Of a stretch of 64,000 bases of DNA, positions 10,401 to 22,215 are shown in pieces. Below the pieces are notes generated by a model. It was not told where the DNA came from, ran no database searches, and saw only the letters and a program-made list of their open reading frames with translations. The position numbers were made by a program, and so were the translations under genes. Each line of letters starts with the position of its first letter. The first letter of the stretch is position 1. This DNA is from Eretmocerus hayati (taxonomy: Eukaryota; Arthropoda; Insecta; Hymenoptera; Aphelinidae), in NCBI GenBank assembly GCA_029851415.1, contig CM056742.1, positions 78,234,748 to 78,298,747 of the forward strand. The letters run 5' to 3'.

Positions 10401-13330
10401 CCGGGGGTGCTGCAAAAAATTGAGGCACCTTCTATCGTCACAAGAAAGCGATCCCAATCGAGAAATTTTGGAACAGAGCCCCTTGGCCTGTTCTAAAAAA
10501 ATTCCCGAATTTCAACCCCCGATTTTGGGGTGTCGGCATTCATCGGGGGGGCTGCAAAAAATTCAGGCACCTTCTTTCGTCACAAAAAAGCGATCGGAAT
10601 CGAGAAATTTTGGAACAGAGCCTCCTGGCCTCTTCTTTAATAGATTCCCGAATTTCAACCCCCGATTTGGGGGTGTCGGCATTCACCGGGGGGGCTGCAA
10701 AAAATTCAAGCGACCTCTCTCGTCACAAGGAAGCGACCCCAATCGAGAAATTCTGGAACAGAGCCTCCTGGCCCGTTCTTAAAAAAATTCCCGAAATTCA
10801 ACCCCCAATTTGGGGGTGTCGGCATTCACCGGGGGGGCTGCAAAAAATTCAAGCACCCTCTCTCGTCACGAGGAAGCGACCCCAATCGAGAAATTTTGGA
10901 ACAGAGCCTCCTGGCCTGTTCTAAAAAAATTCCCGAATTTCAACCCCCGATTTGGGGTGTCGGCATTCACCGGGGGGGCTGCAAAAAATTCAGGCACCTT
11001 TTTTCGTCACAAAAAAGCGATCCCAATCGAGAAATTTCGGAACAGAGCCTCCTGGCCTCTTCTTTAAGAGATACCCGAATTCCAACCCCCGATTTGGGGT
11101 CGTCGCCATTCACCGAGGAGGGGGGCTGCAAAAAATTCAGGCACCCTCTCTCGTCACAAGAAAGCGATCCCAATCGAGAAATTTTGGAACAGAGCCTCCT
11201 GGCCTGTTCTAAAAAAATTCCCGAATTTCAACCCCCGATTTGGGGGTGTCGGCATTCACCGGGGAGGGGGGCTACAAAAAATTCAGGCACCCTCTCTCGT
11301 CACAAGAAAGCGATCCCAATCGAGAAATTTTGGAACAGAGCCTCCTGGCCTGTTCATAAGAAAATTCCCGAATTTCAACCCCCGATTTGGGGGTTTCGGC
11401 ATTCACCGGGGGTGCTGCAAAAAATTGAGGCACCTTCTATCGTCACAAGAAAGCGATCCCAATCGAGAAATTTTGGAACAGAGCCCCTTGGCCTGTTCTA
11501 AAAAAATTCCCGAATTTCAACCCCCGATTTGGGGGTGTCGGCATTCACCGGGGGGGCTGCAAAAAATTCAAGCACCCTCTCTCGTCACGAGGAAGCGACC
11601 CCGATCGAGAAATTTTGGAACAGAGCCTCCTGGCCTGTTCTAAAAAAATTCCCGAATTTCAACCCCCGATTTGGGGGTGTCGGCATTCACCGGGGGGGCT
11701 GCAGAAAATTCAGGCACCTTCTTTCGTCACAAAAAAGCGATCCCAATCGAGAAATTTCGGAACAGAGCCTCCTGGCCTCTTCTTTAAGAGATACCCGAAT
11801 TCCAACCCCCGATTTGGGGTCGTCGCCATTCACCGAGGAGGGGGCCGCAAAAAATTCAGGCACCCTCTCTCGTCACAAGAAAGCGATCCCAATCGAGAAA
11901 TTTTGGAACAGAGCCTCCTGGCCTGTTCTAAAAAAATTCGCGAATTTCAACCCCCGATTTGGGGTCGTCGCCATTCACCGGGGAGGGGGGCTACAAAAAA
12001 TTCAGGCACCCTCTCTCGTCACAAGAAAGCGATCCCAATCGAGAAATTTTGGAACAGAGCCTCCTGGCCTGTTCTTAAGAAAATTCCCGAATTTCAACCC
12101 CCGATTTGGGGGTTTCGGCATTCACCGGGGGTGCTGCAAAAAATTGAGAAACCTTCTATCGTCACAAGAAAGCGATCCTAATCGAGAAATTTTGGAACAG
12201 AGCCCCTTGGCCTGTTCTAAAAAAATTCCCGAATTTTAACCCCCGATTTGGGGGTGTCGGCATTCATCGGGGGGGCTGCAAAAAATTCAGGCACCTTCTT
12301 TCGTCACAAAAAAGCGACCGGAATCGAGAAATTTTGGAACAGAGCCTCCTGGCCTCTTCTTTAAAAGATTCCCGAATTCCAACCCCCGATTTGGGGGTGT
12401 CGGCATCCACCGGGAGGGCTGCAAAAAATTCAGGCACCTTCTTCCGTCACAAGAAAGCGATCCCAATCGAGAAATTTTGGAACAGGGCCCCTTGGCCTGT
12501 TCTAAAAAAATTCCCGAATTTCAACCCCCGATTTGGGGGTGTCGGCATTCACCGGGGGGGGGGGGCTGCAAAAAATTCAGGCACCTTCTTTCGTCACAAA
12601 AAAGCGATCGGAATCGAGAAATTTTGGAACAGAGCCTCCTGGCCTCTTCTTTAAAAGATTCCCGAATTTCAACCCCCGTTGTGGGGGTGTCGGCATCCAC
12701 CGGGAGGGCTGCAAAAAATTCAGGCACCTTCTTCCGTCACAAGAAAGCGATCTCAATCGAGATTTTTGAGAACAGAGCCTCCTGGCCTGTTCTTAAAAAA
12801 ATTCCCGAATTTCAACCCCCGATTTGGGGGTGTCGGAATTCACTGGGGGGGGCTGCAAAAAATTCAGGCACCTTCTTTCGTCACAAGAAAGCGATCCCAA
12901 TCGAGAGATTCTGGAACAGAGCCTCCTGGCCCGTTCTTAAAAAAATTCCCGAAATTCAACCCCCGATTTGGGCGTGTCGGCATTCACCGGGGGGGCTGCA
13001 AAAAATTCAAGCTCCCTCTCTCGTCACAAGGAAGCCACCCCAATCGAGAAATTTTGGAACAGAGCCTCCTGGCCTGTTCTAAAAAAATTGCCGAATTTCA
13101 ATCCCCGATTTGGGGGTGTCGGCATTCACCGGGGGGGCTGCAAAAAATTCAGGCACCTCCTTTCGTCACAAAAAAGCGATCCCAATCGAGAAATTTTGGA
13201 ACAGAGCCTCCTGGCCTATTCTTAAGAAAATTCCCGAATTCCAACCCCCGATTTGGGGGTTTCGACATTCACCGGGGGTGCTGCAAAAAATTGAGGCACC
13301 TTCTATCGTCACAAGAAAGCGATCCCAATC
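7465..13330 (+). repeat. Higher-order block 2, right copy of block 1
   Basis: Same unit order as 1-6,560 but shorter by five units. Near 13.05-13.2 kb it has a unit starting GCCGAATTTCAATCCCC where block 1 has a type B unit (6,320-6,465), a one-unit replacement. A one-T deletion at about 8,301 shortens GAGATTTTTGAG. Confidence 0.8.
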
Positions 13331-13950
13331 GAGAAATTTTGGATCAGAGCCCCTTGGCCTGTTCTAAAAAAATTCACGAATTTCAACCCCCGATTTGGGG
13401 GTGTCGGCATTCATCGGGGGGGCTGCAAAAAATTCAGGCACCTTCTTTCGTCACAAAAAAGCGATCGGGATCAAGAAATTTTGGAACAGAGCCTCCTGGC
13501 CTCTTCTTTAAAAGATTCCCGAATTTCAACCCCCGATTTGGGGGTGTCGGCATCCACCGGGAGGGCTGCAAAAAATTCAGGTACCTTCTTTCGTCACAAG
13601 AAAGCGATCCCAATCGAGAAATTTTGGAACAGAGCCTCCTGGCCCGTTCTTAAAGAAATTCCCGAAATTCAACCCCCAATTTGGGGTCGTCGGCATTCAC
13701 CGGGGGGGCTGCAAAAAATTCAAGCACCCTATCTCGTCACAAGGAAGCGACCCCAATCGAGAAATTTTGGAACAGAGCCTCCTGGCCCGTTCTTAAGAAA
13801 ATTCCCGAAATTCAACCCCCAATTTGGGGGTGTCGGCATTCACCGGGGGGGCTGCAAAAAATTCAAGCACCCTCTCTCGTCACGAGGAAGCGACCCCAAT
13901 CGAGAAATTTTGGAACAGAGCCTCCTGGCCTGTTCTAAAAAAATTCCCGA
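12820..13950 (+). repeat. Duplicated segment of ~8 units, first copy
   Basis: Unit order matches 14,392-15,668 at a spacing of 1,570 bases, rising to 1,717 after one extra 147-bp type B unit appears in the second copy near 14.78-14.93 kb. Shared private marks include AAGCCACCCC, CTATTCTTAAGAAAATTCCC with TTCGACATTC, and GGATCAGAGCC. Confidence 0.75.
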
Positions 13951-14391
13951 ATTTCAACCCCCGATTTGGGGGTGTCGGCATTCACCGGGGGGCTGCAAAA
14001 AATTCGGGCACCCTCTCTCGTCACCAGAAAGCGATCCCGATCGAGAAATTTTGGAACAGAGCCTCCTGGCCTCTTCTTTAAAAGATTCCCGAATTCCAAC
14101 CCCCGATTTGGGGGTGTCGGCATCCACCGGGAGGGCTGCAAAAAATTCAGGCACCTTCTTCCGTCACAAGAAAGCGATCCCAATCGAGAAATTTTGGAAC
14201 AGAGCCCCTTGGCCTGTTCTAAAGAAATTCCCGAATTTCAACCCCCGATTTGGGGGTGTCGGCATTCACTGGGGGGGCTGCAAAAAATTCAGGCACCTTC
14301 TTTCGTCACAAGAAAGCGATCCCAATCGAGATTTTTGAGAACAGAGCCTCCTGGCCTGTTCTTAAAAAAATTCCCGAATTTCAACCCCCGA

Positions 14392-15668
14392 TTTGGGGGT
14401 GTCGGCATTCACTGGGGGGGGGCTGCAAAAAATGCAGGCACCTTCTTTCGTCACAAGAAAGCGATCCCAATCGAGAGATTCTGGAACAGAGCCTCCTGGC
14501 CCGTTCTTAAAAAAATTCCCGAAATTCAACCCCCGATTTGGGCGTGTCGGCATTCACCGGGGGGGCTGCAAAAAATTCAAGCTTCCTCTCTCGTCACAAG
14601 GAAGCCACCCCAATCGAGAAATTTTGGAACAGAGCCTCCTGGCCTGTTCTAAAAAAATTGCCGAATTTCAATCCCCGATTTGGGGGTGTCGGCATTCACC
14701 GGGGGGGCTGCAAAAAATTCAGGCACCTCCTTTCGTCACAAAAAAGCGATCCCAATCGAGAAATTTTGGAACAGAGCATCCTGTCCTCTTCTTTAAGAGA
14801 TTCCCGGATTTCAACCCCCGATTTGGTGTCGTCGCCATTCACCGGGGAGGGGGGCTGCAAAAAATTCAGGCACCCTCTCTCGTCACAAGAAAGCGATCCC
14901 AATCGAGAAATTTTGGAACAGAGCCTCCTGGCCTATTCTTAAGAAAATTCCCGAATTTCAACCCCCGATTTGGGGGTTTCGACATTCACCGGGGGTGCTG
15001 CAAAAAATTGAGGCACCTTCTATCGTCACAAGAAAGCGATCTCAATCGAGAAATTTTGGATCAGAGCCCCTTGGCCTGTTCTAAAAAAATTCACGAATTT
15101 CAACCCCCGATTTGGGGGTGTCGGCATTCATCGGGGGGGCTGCAAAGAATTCAGGCACCTTCTTTCGTCACAAAAAAGCGATCGGGATCGAGAAATTTTG
15201 GAACAGAGCCTCCTGGCCTCTTCTTTAAAAGATTCCCGAATTTCAACCCCCGATTTGGGGGTGTCGGCATCCACCGGGAGGGCTGCAAAAAATTCAGGTA
15301 CCTTCTTTCGTCACAAGAAAGCGATCCCAATCGAGAAATTTTGGAACAGAGCCTCCTGGCCCGTTCTTAAAGAAATTCCCGAAATTCAACCCCCAATTTG
15401 GGGTCGTCGGCATTCACCGGGGGGGCTGCAAAAAATTCAAGCACCCTATCTCGTCACAAGGAAGCGACCCCAATCGAGGAATTTTGGAACAGAGCCTCCT
15501 GGCCCACTCTTAAGAAAATTCCCGAAATTCAACCCCCAATTTGGGGGTGTCGGCATTCACCGGGGGGGCTGCAAAAAATTCAAGCACCCTCTCTCGTCAC
15601 GAGGAAGCGACCCCAATCGAGAAATTTTGGAACAGAGCCTCCTGGCCTGTTCTAAAAAAATTCCCGAA
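14392..15668 (+). repeat. Duplicated segment of ~9 units, second copy
   Basis: Second copy of the 12,820-13,950 segment, with one added type B unit. Homology ends near 15,668, where the second copy switches to CCCGAAATTCGACCCCC. Confidence 0.75.
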
Positions 15669-15689
15669 ATTCGACCCCCGATTTGGGGG

Positions 15690-17950
15690 TGTCGGCATTC
15701 ACCGGGGGGGCTGCAAAAAATTCAGGCACCCTCTCTCGTCACAAGAAAGCGATTTCAATATAGGAATTTTGGAACGGAGCCTCCTGGCCCGTTCTTAAAA
15801 GAATTCCCGAATTTCAACCCCCGATTTGGGGGTGTTGGCAGTCACCGGGGGGGGGGGGGGCTGCGAGAAATTCAGGCACCTTCTCTCAACACAGAAGAGC
15901 GATCCCAATCGAGAAATTTTGGAATAGAGCCTCCTGGCCTGTTCTTAAAAAAATTCCCGAATTCAAACCCCCGATTTGGGGGTGTCGGCGTTCACCGGGG
16001 GGGCTGCGAGGAATTCAGTCACCTTCTTTCGTCACAAGAAAGCGGTTCCAATCGAGAAATTTTGGAACAGAGCCTCCTGGCCTGTCCTTGAAAAAATTCC
16101 CGAATTCCAACCCCCGATTTGGGGGTGTCAGCATTCACCGGGGGGGGGGGGCTGCATGAAATTCAGGCACCCTCTCTCGTCACAAGAAAGCGATCCCAAT
16201 CGAGAAATTTTGGAACAGAGCCTCCTGGCCTCTTCTTTAAAAGATTCCCGAATTTCAACCCCCGATGTGGGGGTGTCGGCATCCACCGGGAGGGCTGCAA
16301 AAAATTCAGGCACCTTCTTCCGTCACAAGAAAGCGATCTCGATCGAGATTTTTGAGAACAGAGCCTCCTGGCCTGTTCTCAAAAAATTCCCGAATTTCAA
16401 CCACCGATTTGGGGGTGTCGCCATTCACCGGGGGGGGGGGCTGCAAAAAATTCAGGCACCTTCTTTACTCACAAAAAAGCGATCCCAATCGAGTAATTTT
16501 GGAACAGAGCCTCCTGGCCTCTTCTTTAAGAGATACCCGAATTCCAACCCCCGATTCGGGGTCGTCGCCATTCACCGAGGAGGGGGGCTGCAAAAAATTC
16601 AGGCACCCTCTCTCGTCACAAGAAAGCGATCCCAATCGAGAAATTTTGGAACAGAGCCTCCTGGCCTGTTCTAAAAAAATTCGCGAATTTCAACCCCCGA
16701 TTTGGGGATGTCGTCATTCACCGGGAGGGCTGCGAAAAATTCAGGCACCTTCTTTCGTCACGAGGAAGCGATCTCAATCGAGATATTTTGGAACAGAGCC
16801 TCCTGGCCTGTTCTCGAAAAAATTCCCGAATTTCAACCCCCGATTTGGGGGTGTCGACATTCACCGGGGGGGCTGCAAAAAATTCGGGCACCCTCTCTCG
16901 TCACCAGAAAGCGATCCCAATCGAGAAATTTTGGAACAGAGCTTCTAGCCTGTTCTTAAAGAAATTCCCGAAATTCGACCCCCGATTTGGGGGTGTCGGC
17001 ATTCACCGGGGGGGCTGCAAAAAATTCAGGCACCCTCTCTCGTCACAAGAAAGCGATCCCAATCGAGGAATTTTGGAACGGCGCCTCCTGGCCCGTTCTT
17101 AAAAGAATTCCCGAATTTCAACCCCGATTTGGGGGTGTCGGCATCCACCGGGAGGGCTGCAAAAAATTCAGGCACCTTCTTCCGTCACAAGAAAGCGATC
17201 CCAATCGAGAAATTTTGGAACAGAGCCCCTTGGCCTGTTCTAAAAAAATTCCCGAATTTCAACCCCCGATTTGGGGGTGTCGGCATTCACCGGGGGGGGG
17301 GGCTGCAAAAAATTCAGGCACCTTCTTTCGTCACAAAAAAGCGATCGGAATCGAGAAATTTTGGAACAGAGCCTCCTGGCCTCTTCTTTAAAAGATTCCC
17401 GAATTTCAACCCCCGATGTGGGGGTGTCGGCATCCACCGGGAGGGCTGCAAAAAATTCAGGCACCTTCTCCCGTCACAAGAAAGCGATCTCAATCGAGAT
17501 TTTTGAGAACAGAGCCTCCTGGCCTGTTCATAAAAAAATTCCCGAATTTCAACCCCCGATTTGGGGGTGTCGGCATTCACTGGGGGGGCTGCAAAAAATT
17601 CAAGCACCTTCTTTCGTCACAAGAAAGCGATCCCAATCGAGAAATTTTGGAACAGAGCCCCTTGGCCTGTTCTAAAAAAATTCCCGAATTTCAACCCCCG
17701 ATTTGGGGGTGTCGGCATTCATCGGGGGGGCTGCAAAAAATTCAGGCACCTTCTTTCGTCACAAAAAAGCGATCGGGATCGAGAAATTTTGGAACAGAGC
17801 CTCCTGGCCTCTTCTTTAAAAGATTCCCGAATTTCAACCCCCGATTTGGGGGTGTCGGCATCCACCGGGAGGGCTGCAAAAAATTCAGGTACCTTCTTTC
17901 GTCACAAGGGAGCGATCCCAATCGAGAAATTTTGGAACAGAGACTCCTGG
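15690..17950 (+). repeat. Mosaic zone related to 22.2-24.4 kb
   Basis: Pieces match 22.15-24.4 kb at several spacings: about 5,598 (16.55-17.1 kb), 6,900 (around 16.0 kb), 7,186 (16,461-16,500) and 6,613 (17.4-17.6 kb). The differing spacings show rearranged order. A private marker pair, TTTACTCAC and GAGTAATTTTGG, occurs only at 16,461-16,500 and 23,647-23,686. Confidence 0.65.
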
Positions 17951-18662
17951 CCCGTTCTTAAAGAAATTCCCGAAATTCAACCCCCAATTTGGGGGTGTCG
18001 GCATTCACCGGGGGGGCTGCAAAAAATTCAGGCACCTTCTTTCGTCACAAGAAAGCGATCCCAATCGAGAAATTCTGGAACAGAGCCTCCTGGCCCGTTC
18101 TTAAAAAAATTTCCGGAATTCAACCCCCGATTTGGGCGTGTCGGCATTCACCGGGGGGGCTGCAAAAAATTCAAGCTTCCTCTCTCGTCACAAGGAAGCG
18201 ACCCCAATCGAGAAATTTTGGAACAGAGCCTCCTGGCCTAGTCTAAAAAAATTGCCGAATTTCAATCCCCGATTTGGGGGTGTCGGCATTCACCGGGGGG
18301 GCTGCAAAAAATTCAGGCACCTTCTTTCGTCACAAAAAAGCGATCCCAATCGAAAAATTTTGGAACAGAGCCTCCTGTCCTCTTCTTCAAGAGATTCCCG
18401 GATTTCAACCCCCGATTTGGGGTCGTCGCCATTCACCGGGGAGGGGGGCTGCAAAAAATTCAGGCACCCTCTCTCGTCACAAGAAAGCGATCCCAATCGA
18501 GAAATTTTGGAACAGAGCCTCCTGGCCTATTCTTAAGAAAATTCCCGAAATTCAAGCCCCGATTTGGGGGTTTCGACATTCACCGGGGGTGCTGCAAAAA
18601 ATTGAGGCACCTTCTATCGTCACAAGAAAGCGATCCCAATCGCGAAATTTTGGAACAGAGCC
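17660..18662 (+). repeat. Seven-unit higher-order repeat, copy 1 (1,003 bp)
   Basis: Starts at the CCTTGGCC unit with CATCGGGGGGG and AAGCGATCGGGATCG and runs through seven units including D-like (TTCAAGCTTCC), B and TTTCGACATTC units. The same order repeats twice more in direct tandem. Confidence 0.8.
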
Positions 18663-19665
18663 CCTTGGCCTGTTCTAAAAAAATTCCCGAATTTCAACCC
18701 CCGATTTGGGGGTGTCGGCTACCATCGGGGGGGCTGCAAAAAATTCAGGCACCTTCTTTCGTCACAAAAAAGCGATCGGGATCGAGAAATTTTGGAACAG
18801 AGCCTCCTGGCCTCTTCTTTAAAAGATTCCCGAATTTCAACCCCCGATTTGGGGGTGTCGGCATCCACCGGGAGGGCTGCAAAAAATTCAGGTACCTTCT
18901 TTCGTCACAAGAAAGCGATCCCAATCGAGAAATTTTGGAACAGAGCCTCCTGGCCCGTTCTTAAAGAAATTCCCGAAATTCAACCCCCAATTTGGGGGTG
19001 TCGGCATTCACCGGGGGGGCTGCAAAAAATTCAGGCACCTTCTTTCGTCACAAGAAAGCGATCCCAATCGAGAAATTCTGGAACAGAGCCTCCTGGCCCG
19101 TTCTTAAAAAAATTCCCGAAATTCAACCCCCGATTTGGGCGTGTCGGCATTCACCGGGGGGGCTGCAAAAAATTCAAGCTTCCTCTCTCGTCACAAGGAA
19201 GCGACCCCAATCGAGAAATTTTGGAACAGAGCCTCCTGGCCTGTTCTAAAAAAATTGCCGAATTTCAATCCCCGATTTGGGGGTGTCGGCATTCACCGGG
19301 GGGGCTGCAAAAAATTCAGGCACCTTCTTTCGTCACAAAAAAGCGATACCGATCGAGAAATTTTGGAACAGAGCCTCCTGTCCTCTTCTTTAAGAGATTC
19401 CCGGATTTCAACCCCCGATTTGGGGTCGTCGCCATTCACTGGGGAGGGGGGCTGCAAAAAATTCAGGCACCCTCTCTCGTCACAAGAAAGCGATCCCAAT
19501 CGAGAAATTTTGGAACAGAGCCTCCTGGCCTATTCTTAAGAAAATTCCCGAAATTCAAGCCCCGATTTGGGGGTTTCGACATTCACCGGGGGTGCTGCAA
19601 AAAATTGAGGCACCTTCTATCGTCACAAGAAAGCGATTCCAATCGAGAAATTTTGGAACAGAGCC
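18663..19665 (+). repeat. Seven-unit higher-order repeat, copy 2 (1,003 bp)
   Basis: Direct tandem copy of 17,660-18,662. It carries a private change cluster at 18,720-18,723 (CGGCTACCATC for CGGCATTCATC). Confidence 0.8.
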
Positions 19666-20666
19666 CCTTGGCCTGTTCTAAAAAAATTCCCGAATTTCAA
19701 CCCCCGATTTGGGGGTTTCGGCATTCATCAGGGGGGCTGCAAAAAATTCAGGCACCTTCTTTCGTCACAAAAAAGCGATCGGGATCGAGAAATTTTGGAA
19801 CAGAGCCTCCTGGCCTCTTCTTTAAAAGATTCCCGAATTTCAACCCCCGATTTGGGGGTGTCGGCATCCACCGGGAGGGCTGCAAAAAATTCAGGTACCT
19901 TCTTTCGTCACAAGAAAGCGATCCCAATCGAGAAATTTTGGAACAGAGCCTCCTGGCCCGTTCTTAAAGAAATTCCCGAAATTCAACCCCCAATTTGGGG
20001 GTGTCGGCATTCACCGGGGGGCTGCAAAAAATTCAGGCACCTTCTTTCGTCACAAGAAAGCGATCCCAATCGAGAAATTCTGGAACAGAGCACCTGGCCC
20101 GTTCTTAAAAAAATTCCCGAAATTCAACCCCCGATTTGGGCGTGTCGGCATTCACCGGGGGGGCTGCAAAAAATTCAAGCTTCCTCTCTCGTCACAAGGA
20201 AGCGACCCCAATCGAGAAATTTTGGAACAGAGCCTCCTGGCCTGTTCTAAAAAAATTGCCGAATTTCAATCCCCGATTTGGGGGTGTCGGCATTCACCGG
20301 GGGGGCTGCAAAAAATTCAGGCACCTTCTTTCGTCACAAAAAAGCGATCCCAATCGAAAAATTTTGCAACAGAGCCTCCTGTCCTCTTCTTTAAGAGATT
20401 CCCGGATTTCAACGCCCGATTTGGGGTCGTCGCCATTCACCGGGGAGGGGGGCTGCAAATAATTCAGGCACCCTCTCTCGTCACAAGAAAGCGATCCCAA
20501 TCGAGAAATTTTGGAACAGAGCCTCCTGGCCTATTCTTAAGAAAATTCCCGAATTTCAACCCCCGATTTGGGGGTTTCGACATTCACCGGGGGTGCTGCA
20601 AAAAATTGAGGCACCTTCTATCGTCACAAGAAAGCGATCCCAATCGAGAAATTTTGGAACAGAGCC
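19666..20666 (+). repeat. Seven-unit higher-order repeat, copy 3 (1,001 bp)
   Basis: Third tandem copy; a two-base deletion near 20,091 (CAGAGCACCTGG) helps shorten it. About two and a half further units of the period follow to about 21,030 before the order changes. The same unit order also appears at about 24.2-24.9 kb. Confidence 0.8.
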
Positions 20667-20669
20667 CCT

Positions 20670-22215
20670 TGGCCTGTTCTAAAAAAATTCACGAATTTCA
20701 ACCCCCGATTTGGGGGTGTCGGCATTCATCGGGGGGGCTGCAAAGAATTCAGGCACCTTCTTTCGTCACAAAAAAGCGATCGGGATCGAGAAATTTTGAA
20801 ACAGAGCCTCCTGGCCTCTTCTTTAAAAGATTCCCGAATTTCAACCCCCGATTTGGGGGTGTCGGCATCCATCGGGAGGGCTGCAAAAAATTCAGGTACC
20901 TTCTTTCGTCACAAGAAAGCGATCCCAATCGAGAAATTTTGGAACAGAGCCTCCTGGCCCGTTCTTAAAGAAATTCCCGAAATTCAACCCCCAATTTGGG
21001 GGTGTCGGCATTCGCCGGGGGGGGGGGGGCTGCAAAAAATTCAAGCACCCTCTCTCGTCACAAGGAAGCGACCCCAATCGAGAAATTTTGGAACAGAGCC
21101 TCCTGGCCCGTTCTTAAGAAAATTCCCGAAATTCAACCCCCAATTTGGGTGTGTCGGCATTCACCGGGGGGGGGGGGCTGCAAAAAATTCAAGCACCCTC
21201 TCTCGTCACGAGGAAGCGACCCCAATCGAGAAATTTTGGAACAGAGCCTCCTGGCCTGTTCTAAAAAAATTCCCGAATATCAACCCCCGATTTGGGGGTG
21301 TCGGCAATCACCGGGGGGGCTGCAAAAAATTCAGGCACCTTCTTTCGTCACAAAAAAGCGATCCCAATCGAGAAATTTTGGAACAGAGCCTCCTGGCCTC
21401 TTCTTTAAGAGATACCCGAATTCCAACCCCCGATTTGGGGTCGTCGCCATTCACCGAGGAGGGGGGGCTGCAAAAAATTCAGGCACCCTCTCTCGTCACA
21501 AGAAAGCGATCCCAATCGAGAAATTTTGGAACAGAGCCTCCTGGCCTGTTCTAAAAAAATTCGCGAATTTCAACCCCCGATTTGGGGGTGTCGGCATCCA
21601 CCGGGAGGGCTGCAAAAAATTCAGGTACCTTCTTTCGTCACAAGAAAGCGATCCCAATCGAGAAATTTTGGAACAGAGCCTCCTGGCCCGTTCTTAAAGA
21701 AATTCCCGAAATTCAACCCCCAATTTGGGGGTGTCGGCATTCACCGGGGGGGCTGCAAAAAATTCAAGCACCCTCTCCCGTCACAAGGAAGCGACCCCAA
21801 TCGAGAAATTTTGGAACAGAGCCTCCTGGCCCGTTCTTAAGAAAATTCCCGAAATTCAACCCCCAATTTGGGGGTGTCGGCATTCACCGGGGGGGGCTGC
21901 AAAAAATTCAAGCACCCTCTCTCGTCACGAGGAAGCGACCCCAATCGAGAAATTTTGGAACAGAGCCTCCTGGCCTGTTCTAAAAAAATTCCCGAATTTC
22001 AACCCCCGATTTGGGGGTGTCGGCATTCACCGGGGGGGCTGCAAAAAATTCAGGCACCTTTTTTCGTCACAAAAAAGCGATCCCAATCGAGAAATTTTGG
22101 AACAGAGCCTCCTGGCCTCTTATTCAAGAGATACCCGAATTCCAACCCCGATTTGGGGTCGTCGCCATTCACCGAGGAGGGGGGGCTGCAAAAAATTCAG
22201 GCACCCTCTCTCGTC
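20670..22215 (+). repeat. Duplicated ~11-unit segment, first copy
   Basis: Unit order matches 24,850-26,385 at a spacing of about 4,169-4,180. Differences include the G tract at 21,017-21,029 (long here, seven G in the partner). Homology ends where the partner changes from CACAAGAAAG to CACCAGAAAG. Confidence 0.7.

Noticed and set aside
16032..16042. Possible RNA polymerase III B box (GGTTCCAATCG)
   Set aside because: Differs from the usual box at two positions including the central G, most units read GCGATCCCAATCG, and no A box or cloverleaf accompanies it.
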